DNA from: Lactarius indigo
Lineage: Eukaryota > Basidiomycota > Agaricomycetes > Russulales > Russulaceae
DNA: 64,000 nt
Assembly (NCBI GenBank): GCA_025766275.1
Contig: JAFKAC010000108.1
Span: 116,649-180,648 of the forward strand
Reading direction: 5' to 3'
In this document: piece by piece, positions 55,867 through 64,000 of the stretch
Position numbering within the stretch: the first letter of the stretch is position 1
How the letters are laid out: every line of letters begins with the position of its first letter
Program-made: the position numbers and the translations under genes
The notes under the pieces: generated by a model
The model's database searches: none
What the model was told of the DNA's origin: nothing
What the model saw: the letters and a program-made list of their open reading frames with translations, nothing else

Positions 55867-57212
55867 TACGGCTGCTCCAGTGGTGGAGGACATCCTATAG
55901 AGGAAGTGCGCTGGCAGGCGGAAGCGGCCCTCCGGGAGGCTCAGGAAGCCATCATGGAGGCGGTGCGCCTGGAGGTGGAGGTGGTGCGCCTGGAGGTGGA
56001 GGCGGTGCGCCTGGAGGTGGAGGCGGTTCGCCTGGAGGTGGAGGTGGTGCGCCTGGAGGTGGAGGCGGTGTGCCTGGAGGTGGAGGTGGTGCGCCTGGAG
56101 GTGGAGGCGGTGCGCCTGGAGGTGGAGGCGGTGTGCCTGGAGGTGGAGGCGGTGCACCTGGAGGTGGAGGCGGAGGCGGCGCGCCTGGAGGTGGAGGCGC
56201 AGCTGCAGGAGGAGGAGCAGCCCCGGGCCTCCTTAACGGGAGACTCGGAGGGAACGCCCTGCCGGAGTTTACAGGAGATCGGGAATCAAGTCGGGCGTTT
56301 CTCAACGCCTTCTCCCTCTATTGAGGAATGAACCCCACCGTGCAACAATTGGTGGTCCTGTACTCCCGTGCAATGACCCTCCTCTCCTACATCCGAGGCC
56401 CCCTTGTGGACGATTGGGTCGAAGAACAAATTCAGTGGCTTGTTGCCCAACTAGTAGCAGGAGTGGCCCTAAACAAAGAAAACCTTTGGGACACTATTGA
56501 AGCGCGATTCATTCAGGCCTACACTGATACCACACAACAGCAGAAGGCCCGACACTCCATCCAAACTCTCAGAATGGAGAAAGAAGACATCGACACTTAC
56601 ATCGCAAAATTCTCAAACCTCGCCAACAAAGCAGGATATAATAAAGACAAAGCTACCACACTGGAAATTTTCCAGAAGGGACTCCCTAATGCCCTAATCG
56701 TAAACGCAATCAAATTCCATCATCCAATCACATGGGATGACTGGAAAGCAGCCGTAACACTGCAACAGGCCGAATACCTCCTTCTGAAGGACAAACTCAC
56801 GAAAGGAGGAAACAATAAACGAGGGGGAGCATCCCGTGACCAGTGGTTGTCGCGTTAAACAAGAACCGAGATCCCAATGCGATGGATGTCAGCCACACAA
56901 GAGCTAGAGCCGCTTTAACAGACACTGAGAAACTGCAACTGCAGAAGAAGGAAGATGCTTCCACTGTCGAGGCCAAGGGCATATTTCCCGCAACTGCCCT
57001 CAGAAGTCTACCACCATCAAGACAACTGAAACCACGACTCCCGCAACCAGCGCCCCTACAACCACCACTATCTCCATGACCGCATCACGCCCCCTTTCCA
57101 ACGAAGAACAGGCGGACACCCAGGTAGCAGCGCTATTCGCTCAAACCTCAGAAGTACGAGAATTGATGGTAGACAAATTATTTGGCCAGAAGAAGGATTT
57201 TCTGAACGCTTG
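55867..57212 (+). pseudogene. Element E Gag, C-terminal part with 21-bp minisatellite
   Basis: Begins with about 11 copies of a 21-bp unit coding for Gly/Ala/Pro repeats (GGGAPGG) at the place where the other Gags have poly-Gly. Capsid follows: LPEFTGDRESSRAFLNAF, a TGA where Trp is expected (56322-56324), GMNPTVQQLVVLYSRAMTLL. The knuckle RCFHCRGQGHISRNC (56953-56997) is in another frame, so indels have accumulated. The end reads DFLNA-stop (57210-57212). Confidence 0.8.
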
Positions 57213-57234
57213 ACCCGGCGGCCTGGGCTAGAGC
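57195..57234 (+). promoter_or_regulatory. Element E gag-pol shift site, diverged
   Basis: GGATTTT (57195-57201), a 6-nt spacer and a GC-rich stem-loop of the same size (57208-57234) stand where B, C, D and F have GGGTTTT and their stem-loop. The heptamer is not canonical here. Confidence 0.5.
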
Positions 57235-60200
57235 ATTAAAACTTAGCGTGTACAATAGCAGATTCCGATCCATGTGAATTCCAGTTCTTTTCAAATCTGC
57301 TCACGCGACAGCCGAACGAACGTCCTCATCGATTCCGGCGCAACCGATAATTTTATAAGCGCAAACCTCCTGAAACGACTAAAGATAGCCTGGCTAGCTA
57401 CCAAACGTCCCACCAAGATATGGAATGTGGATGGAACCCACAATCAAGGAGGGAAATCACCTCCTTCACCGACCTTACGGTCAAAATGGGAGGAAAGACC
57501 CAACATCTCAGGTTCCTTATCACTGACCTCGGAAATGATGAGGTTATACTCGGATACCCCTGGTTCACAGCCTTCAAACCAAAGTTCCACTGGCGGGATG
57601 CCACCCTCGATGAAGAATTCCAACCGTAGTAATCACCAGCCTGAATTTGTCAGACGAAGCCATGCCTATGGAAGCTACCATTAAGGCATTGGAGACGTAT
57701 CAACTTGACGAACTGGCCTGGGAACAACTGGAAGGAGAAGAAGCGCCATCCATCCGACTGCGAAAGACGACGACAGCATCGGAATTAGCACAACAAGAAG
57801 CCGCAAAGAAGCCCCAGAAGACCTTTGAAGAAATGATTCCAGACAAATATAGAAGGCATCAAAAGGTGTTTAGTGAAGAAGCCTCCCAACACTTCCCCCC
57901 TTCACGAACATGGGACCATGCCATTGACCTAATCCCAAATGCCCCGAAGACCATGGACTGCAAGGTATACCCTCTTACAGTTCCAGAAACCGAAAAGCTA
58001 TCCGAATTTATAACAGAACATCTGGACAAGAGTACATACAACCATCGAAATCCCCCTACGCATCTCCATTCTTCTTCATCAAAAAGAAGGATGGGAAGTT
58101 ACGCCCAGTACAAGATTACCGCCGACTCAACGAACTCACGGTAAAAAACCACTACCCACTCCCCCTAATCCTGGAACTTATCGATCGAATCCGGAAAGCG
58201 CGGCTTTACTCTAAGCTTGACATATGATGGGGATATAACAACGTTCGAATCAAGCCAGGCGACGAGTGGAAAGCGGTGTTCAAGACCAATCAAGGACTAT
58301 TTGAGCCAAAGTCATGTTCTTCGGACTCACCAACTCCCCTAGTACTTTCCAAACCATGATGGACACCATATTCTGAGAACTGGTGCTTACGGGAGAAGTC
58401 ATTGTCTATATGGATGATATCCTCATCGCGACTGCAGACAATCACGTCCATCACAGACAGGTATTACACCGTGTCCTAGACCTCTGCGACGAACACGATC
58501 TGTACATTAACCGGAAAATGTGTGTTCGAGGTTTATGAAGTGGAATACCTAGGACTAATCATCGGCATGGCAAGCTACGAATGGACCCTGTAAAAGTACA
58601 AGGAGTGCAAGATTGGAAGGCGCCAAAATCCCTAAAAGAAGTACAAGCCTTTTTGGGGTTCTGTAATTTCTACCGGCAGTTCATAAGGGCTTCTCCACAA
58701 TAGCAAGGCCACTCCACAACCTCACAAAGAAGGACACACCTTGGGAATGGACAAATGCCAGACAACAAGCCTTCGATCCATCAAAGAACGAATCAGCTCC
58801 GAACCAGTACTCCTATTCCCAGATTTAGATCACCCTTCGAAATAGAAGTGGATGCTTCCAGTTACGCTCTAGGAGCAGTATTAACCAAAGGGAGAAGATC
58901 GGAGAATGCACCCAGTCGTGTTCTACTCCGAATCACTAACGGAAGCGGAACGCAACTACGATATCTATGACAGGGAACTATTAGCCATCGTCAAGGCCTT
59001 GCGAATGTGGTGCACATATCTAATTGGTTCCCCTCACCTGATAACCATCCACACCGACCATGCCAACCTCCAATACTGGAAGGAACCAAGAAAAATCAGC
59101 AGGCGCGTAGCACGAGAATTCCAGGAACTCTCTAAATACAATTTCATACTCAAGCACATCCCTGGCACCAAAATACCCAAGCAGACTCCCTATCAAGACG
59201 CCCTGACTATGACGATGGAACAACGGATAATGACCATGTCACGGTACTACCAGAAGAAGTGTTCCTGAAAGTCACCCAGACGTCCATGCATGACATGGAC
59301 ATATGGACCCAGATTACTCAAAACATGGAAGAATCGGCAGTACTTCCATGGGTCGAACCCCATAACCTAAAGAAGCACGATGGGCTATGGTGGAAGGGTG
59401 ACGCCCTCGTTGTTGTGGGAAACAACGACCTTAAGCGGGGGGTAATCACCTTCTTCCCGACACTCCAAGCGCCGGACATCCAGGAATCGCCAATACCCTA
59501 GAACTAGTACGACGCGACTTCTGGTGGCCGAATATGTGGAAGCGTATGTCAAGGGATGTGCCATCTGTCAAAGCAACAAGATTAACCCTCACCAACAAAA
59601 GCCACACCTGTTCCCCATCACCACAGACCCAACAGCCGAACCCTTTGAAGTGGTAGCAATGGACTTCATAGTCAAACTCCCCATATCAAACGGATTCAAT
59701 TCAATCACCATCACCGATCACGATTGCTCGAAAGCATCAATATTCATTCCCTGTAATGAAACTATCACATCAGAAGGAGTGGCCAAACTTTATCTCCAAC
59801 ACGTATACCCTCATTACGGCCTACCCAGAAAAATCATATCCGATCGAGACCCCAGATTTGCGTCTACTTTCATGAGACAACTATGCCACACTCTGGGAAT
59901 ACAACAAAACATATCATCGGCATATCACCCCCAGACCGATGGCCAGTCGGAACGCACCAACCAATGGCTGGAACAATACTTACGACACTGGTGCAATGTA
60001 AGGCAAGACAATTGGGCGGAAGTCCTACCGATGGCACAATTCGTGCATAACTCCTGGGCAAATGCCACAACCAAACACTCCCCATTCTCACTCCTTATGG
60101 GATGGGAACCGCGGACCACCTGGAACCCCAAACCGTCGAGCTGCCCAGCCATAGATCAACGATTGGAAGAGCTGCTGGTACTCAGGCAACACGCCCAAGA

Positions 60201-62210
60201 TAGCATTAAACACGCACAACGCCTCATGATGCAACAAGGCAAAACGGGGTTCACACCCTATCAACAAGGAGACCAAGTATGGCTAGAAGGGACAAACCTC
60301 CGTACCTTCTACCCCACAAGTAAACTAGCCCCAAAGAGACACAGACCATTCAAAATAACAAAGGTTCTATCAGATGTTTCCTATGAACTCAAACTCCCCG
60401 TTACATGGAAGATCCACCTGGTATTCCATGCAAACCTTCTCACACCGTATAAGGAAACGGAGATGCACGGCGCAAACTTTACCCAACCTCCACCTGACCT
60501 TATCAATGGAGAAGAGGAGTATGAAGTGGAGCACATTGAAGACGCCCAAGCATGAGGGCGAGGGCGCAAACTCCACTACCTAGTAAAGTGGAAAGGATTC
60601 CCACCGAGTGACAATATGTGGGAACCTGCAACCAACATGACCCATGCCGCAGACGCCATCAAGAACTACTATAGACAACATCCATCTGCCAAAGGGGCTG
60701 GACGAACAACATAAAAGGAGCTCAACCACCCTAAAGAGTTCCCCCAGCCCTGCAATGTCCAACACCAGTCTCCGACACCACCCTCGTCCACGTCCTCAGT
60801 AACCCGCAACTTGAAGTCGCCCTCGAACGAGGGATCGTTACCATCGATCTCGTAGACGTCCCCTGACTATCACCACCACCGTCTCCCCAGGTCACTATGA
60901 CTATCGACCCCGTCCCCATAATACCCCGAACTCCAGAACGAGAACCTGGAGAACTCACCCCATCAACGCTGGAAGAAGGACAATACTCCCCCACACCTCC
61001 TCCGCAACAGTCACACACTCCCCCACCCGAACCACCCGCACCTTCACCACCATCTTCCTCACCTTCCACACCACCACCACCACTTGAGCCCTTTACTCCT
61101 GTCTGCGTCCACACACCTATTGACTACAACCGACCTGATTCCCCCCTGACGACACTGATGACCCCGCGCCCCCTTCTTCCCGAACACACTAGGCACCCCG
61201 AAGTTTTACCCCTACAGATCCCACTACCTGACAGTGGATCCAACACTTCGAAGTATATCTACTATCGCAAAGGATTCACCGAGGTAGTAGGAACGATGGG
61301 CACCAGGCAACCACACTATGGGGAAACAGTCTATCTCTCGTGCTCAGGCCTAACATCTCGGCGCCCCCTTCACAGCTGAACAACTCCAGTTCTTCGACCC
61401 CATGACATTCGCACTTGTGCCTTAGATGAAACCCTCATTGAACTCAACTCTCCATGTCTCACAGCTGAAGTCACTAGGCTGCACACCGGGCTTCTCGCTC
61501 TCAAAGCAATCGATGAAAAGTGCGAGAAACTGGAGGAAGACGCACGCAAACTACGGTCGGAACGACTCACGGTGGACCTGATGCTGGCCAGTACCAAGAG
61601 AAGGCTCCAGTATGCTGGAGCCCTTGCCACCATTGGCAATGAATATGCGCGGATGACAGCACTCCCAGCCCCACTCCGGCACTCACGATACGCTATCCCC
61701 TTTTCCCCACAACAAGGGGGACCACTAGAGTTCCCTCGCCTCGCCGACAAACCCCACCGATGACGCTGCTATCACTGTGGAAGTTCTCACCACCTTGTAC
61801 GCGACTGCCCCACCAGGCCATGACCAGCCTGCCGACATTGCCAAAGCCAAGAGCACCAGTCTTATCGGTGTATCTTCCGTTGCGCAGGAATGGTCGAAGA
61901 AGTTATCACCACCACCCAAGCAGACAAATGCATCCGGCAGGCAATAAACACTGAAGCATCTACCTCCTTCACGGTTCCGGAACCACCAACGATCGCCACC
62001 GAAACTCAAGGGAGGTGGTGCGGACGATGCTTCCGCACTGATGCCAATCATGATGAGATCCGATGCCCGCAATACGAGATGTGCCGCAAATGTGGGAAAC
62101 GCGGGCCTCTCTTCTTTCTCAAAACTCACTACTGTCGACTCGACATCTCCCCGTGGCCAGAGAACAACCTCGACGCCGACATCTACGACCTTGTTGATCC
62201 TGAATCCTGA
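57195..62210 (+). pseudogene. Element E Pol, broken; chromodomain and C-terminal zinc-knuckle tail
   Basis: PR IDSGATDNF (near 57335), RT VYMDDILIA (near 58405), RNase H EIEVDASSYALGAVL (near 58845), integrase [41 protein letters not shown] (59550-60020), chromodomain KLHYLVKWKGFPPSDNMW (near 60570). The tail is Pro-rich, then helical, then carries CYHCGSSHHLVRDC (61773-61815, a CX2CX4HX4C knuckle) and more Cys/His pairs (CRHCQ, WCGRC, MCRKC) to the stop at 62208-62210. Stops at 58226, 58373 and 60553 all fit CGA to TGA, and several frameshifts lie between 57400 and 58760. Confidence 0.9.
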
Positions 62211-62228
62211 AGTTGAGGCGTCTTCAGG

Positions 62229-62243
62229 CCAAAACGGGGGTAA
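62229..62243 (+). promoter_or_regulatory. Polypurine tract of element E
   Basis: CCAAAACGGGGGTAA immediately before the 3' LTR start TGTTACG. Confidence 0.75.
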
Positions 62244-63402
62244 TGTTACGATCTTCTTCGGACTCGTTCTTTTGCATATCACTGTTCCCTTCCCCATACT
62301 ATACGAGCCCTGTATGATTACACGGACTTTACGATTATCCGGTTCCTATCGCGCACCTTACTTATCGATGTTCCCTTCTGATAAAGTTCAACATGTGTTA
62401 GTTTCTGTCGTGTTCCCAATCACGCACGATCCCGCGTGATTCACCCTTATCCCCAGTATGATATCCCTTTGTTCTCTTTATGCCCTGTCCATTGTTCCGA
62501 GACTGACGATGGCACCATCTGTTTGTAGTCACCACACTGGCCATTATCTATTTAAACCTAGTCCTATCTAGCTTGTACGGTAGACTAGACTTCTTGTGTA
62601 ATACTACACTCGAACTGTTACGATTTTCCCCGGACTCATTCTTTCACTTACTGCTATTCCCTTTCCCCACCCATACGAGCCCTGTACGATTACACGGACT
62701 TTACGATTACCCGGCTTCTATCGCGCGCCCAACTTATCGATGATTCCTTCAGATAAAGTTCGACATGTGCTAGTTTCCGACTTGTTCCTACTCACGCGCG
62801 ACCCCGCGTGATTCACCTTTGTTCTCGATATATCCATGCGTTGTTCCCTTTATGCCTCTCCCTTTATCCCTTAACTTAGCGATGGCGCCATCTGTTTGTA
62901 GCGACCATACAGCATGATCCCTATTTAACTCTAGTCGTATCTAGCTTGTACGGTAGACTAGACTTCTTGTGTAATACTACACTCGTCTAAGACGGAACAC
63001 CTCTGTGTGCTCTTTGTCTTGCGACCCTTGTTCCTGCTAGGCCTTCGCGTCTTAGCCTCCCTCTACGATCCAAGTGACCGACGTCCTTGTGATCCTTGTG
63101 CATCATCTTATCTGAAGTCGAGCCTTTGAGCTTAGACTACCGCATTCCCGACTGACTTAGTACAGGTCGTACTCAACGCCCCGGTAGTGGCGTTACACGA
63201 ACGCCTTTGTGCCCTCATCGTCTCACGAACCCCCTCGCCTTTGCCAGACCTTCGCGTCTTGGCCTCCCTCTATGATCCAAGTGACCGCCGTCCTTGTGAT
63301 CCTTGTGCATCATCTTGCTGAAGCCGAGCCTTGGAGCTTGTGCTACCGTTATTTGACTGACTCAGTACAGGTCGTACGCAATGCCCCTGTAGTGGCATTA
63401 CA
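62244..63402 (+). repeat. 3' LTR of element E, split by a solo LTR
   Basis: 62244-62615 plus 63203-63402, together 572 bp, equal in length to the 5' LTR. Very similar to it, with a few transitions. Confidence 0.9.
62616..63197 (+). mobile_element. Solo E-related LTR nested in the E 3' LTR, TSD CGAAC
   Basis: 582 bp, TGTTACGATTTTCC..GTGGCGTTACA, with perfect CGAAC repeats (62611-62615 and 63198-63202). It shares the TATTTAA and AGACTAGACTT region with the host LTR but is clearly diverged from it. Confidence 0.9.
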
Positions 63403-63441
63403 GGAAAGGTAGATGGGAATGAACAAGTCCACAATGTAACA
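63403..63441 (-). mobile_element. Decayed E-family LTR N, terminal piece
   Basis: In reverse complement it starts TGTTACATTGTGGACTTGTT, matching the first bases of the E LTR, and joins 46938 once element E is removed. Confidence 0.6.
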
Positions 63442-63608
63442 CATAACATGATCTGTCCTTATATTACAGTCCAGGCATGATTGCAACACCTGCAGTGCTA
63501 AGTAAAGAAGAGACTGCCTAAAGAGAGCCTGAAAGAAAGGTGAAATTGTAACAAGTTGAAAAGTTCTGGGTTTTACTGGTGCACTTGTTCTAAATAATAC
63601 TGTCAGAA
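63442..63608. other. Spacer, probably 3' end of the Tet-like gene
   Basis: No gene or repeat recognised. It lies directly downstream of the Tet-like stop codon. Confidence 0.4.
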
Positions 63609-64000
63609 CTATGATGAAAAGACTTTTCTAATATCATCTTCAAGCTCTTCATGCTTGGAGAATAAATCTATGGCTTTCTCCCACCTTGCTTCTATTCCAT
63701 TCTTTATCCTCTTCAAAAGCTGTGGATCCTTCTTACTGAGTTCCTTCTCAGTTTTACCCCCATATGCATTCCACCTAAAGAGACCTCCTGCAGTGTAATA
63801 AGTGATTGAGGATCTCCACTCATTATCAGAAATTCCTATGTTGGAGTGGGTGATGCTGGCAGAAGGTAAAAAAATAACATAGCCAGGAGGAAATTCCATA
63901 ATGAGCTTCAGTTCATGAAGAACCAGATGACCACCAAGCTTGTGGTTATAGTCTCCCATAGAAACCACAGCACACAAACCATTGGGAAGGTTGAGTTGAT
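63609..64000 (-). CDS. Tet-like 2OG-Fe(II) oxygenase, C-terminal part (runs off the window)
   Basis: About 130 residues, ending in a stop at 63609-63611, with the frame open to the right edge. Visible are DYNHKLGGHLVLHELKLIME, then FPPGYVIFLPSASITHSN and a later SSITYYTAGGLFRW. This order (GGHLVL, FPPG, PSA-x-HSN, YTAGG-FRW) is what I know from the fungal Tet/JBP-like dioxygenase family, which oxidises 5-methylcytosine or related substrates with Fe(II) and 2-oxoglutarate. The His of HSN is a likely iron ligand and the Arg before SSITYY a likely 2OG contact. In basidiomycetes such genes are often near KDZ-type transposons. The tail is Lys/Glu-rich. Function is inferred from family only. Confidence 0.65.
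   Translation of the reverse strand, partial: QLNLPNGLCAVVSMGDYNHKLGGHLVLHELKLIMEFPPGYVIFLPSASITHSNIGISDNEWRSSITYYTAGGLFRWNAYGGKTEKELSKKDPQLLKRIKNGIEARWEKAIDLFSKHEELEDDIRKVFSS

Larger units (their letters stand above)
46944..63402 (+). mobile_element. Ty3/gypsy chromovirus E, degenerate, TSD GGAAA, split by element D
   Basis: The LTRs are 572 bp (3' LTR after removal of its nested solo LTR). Perfect TSD GGAAA (46939-46943 and 63403-63407). Removing D (48023-55866) leaves about 8.6 kb with gag and pol in the usual order. Coding is damaged by several frameshifts and stops. It belongs to a different lineage from B, C, D and F: the LTR sequence, primer site and Pol tail differ. Confidence 0.9.

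Noticed and set aside
55952..56305. Collagen-like Pro-rich open frame on the minus strand
   Set aside because: Antisense of the Gly-rich minisatellite in E gag.

Overview
The window is a transposon graveyard from a filamentous fungus, most likely a mushroom-forming basidiomycete (Agaricomycetes). Evidence for this is the set of chromodomain Ty3/gypsy elements of Tf1/sushi type, genes with about 50-bp GT..AG introns, a BED-finger hAT transposase, and a Tet-like 2OG-Fe(II) oxygenase of a kind common in basidiomycetes. No rRNA, tRNA, CRISPR or ordinary housekeeping gene was found. Genus cannot be told from this sequence.

Almost everything is nested. Target-site duplications (TSDs) let the layers be ordered. 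A decayed gypsy LTR (N) holds LTR J, and J holds gypsy element F (minus strand). F is split by intact-looking gypsy element B (TSD TAACT), by a copia element K that runs off the left edge, by a solo LTR M (TSD GCGAC) and by a solo K LTR (TSD ACCTC/ACCTT). That K LTR is split by solo LTR L (TSD ATAGC), and L is split by 'element I' (14519-44241). Element I has about 200-bp terminal inverted repeats (TIRs), inverted 62-bp minisatellite arms and a 7-bp TSD. Inside its left arm sits solo LTR G (TSD GACAC). G is split by 'element II' (16174-34322), which has the same terminal motif, inverted arms of 44-bp monomers, a perfect 7-bp TSD (CCCTACC) and cargo genes. Element II contains gypsy element C. 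The right arm of element I contains a 6.9-kb hAT element (8-bp TSD). To the right, gypsy element E (46944-63402, TSD GGAAA) has inserted into LTR N. E is itself split by gypsy element D and carries a solo LTR inside its own 3' LTR (TSD CGAAC).

The gypsy elements share a working plan that can be read directly. The LTR is TG..CA with a TATA box. About 33 nt downstream lies an 11-nt segment complementary to a primer-binding site 2 nt beyond the LTR, which indicates Tf1-like self-priming. Gag starts at a conserved GTG in an ATG-poor leader, and pol is reached by a -1 frameshift at GGGTTTT followed by a conserved stem-loop. Pol then encodes protease, RT, RNase H, integrase, a chromodomain and a roughly 400-residue C-terminal extension of unknown role. 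Most inactivating stops are CGA to TGA, the mark of CpG deamination. The Tet-like gene at the right edge makes 5-methylcytosine metabolism a plausible theme.

The best candidate for something undescribed is the pair of elements I and II. They look like one DNA-transposon family with long inverted subterminal tandem arrays, a shared CATTATGTG right end and 7-bp TSDs. Element II carries a divergent pair of intron-bearing genes (Y and Z) plus the tail of a third gene (X), which element C has truncated.
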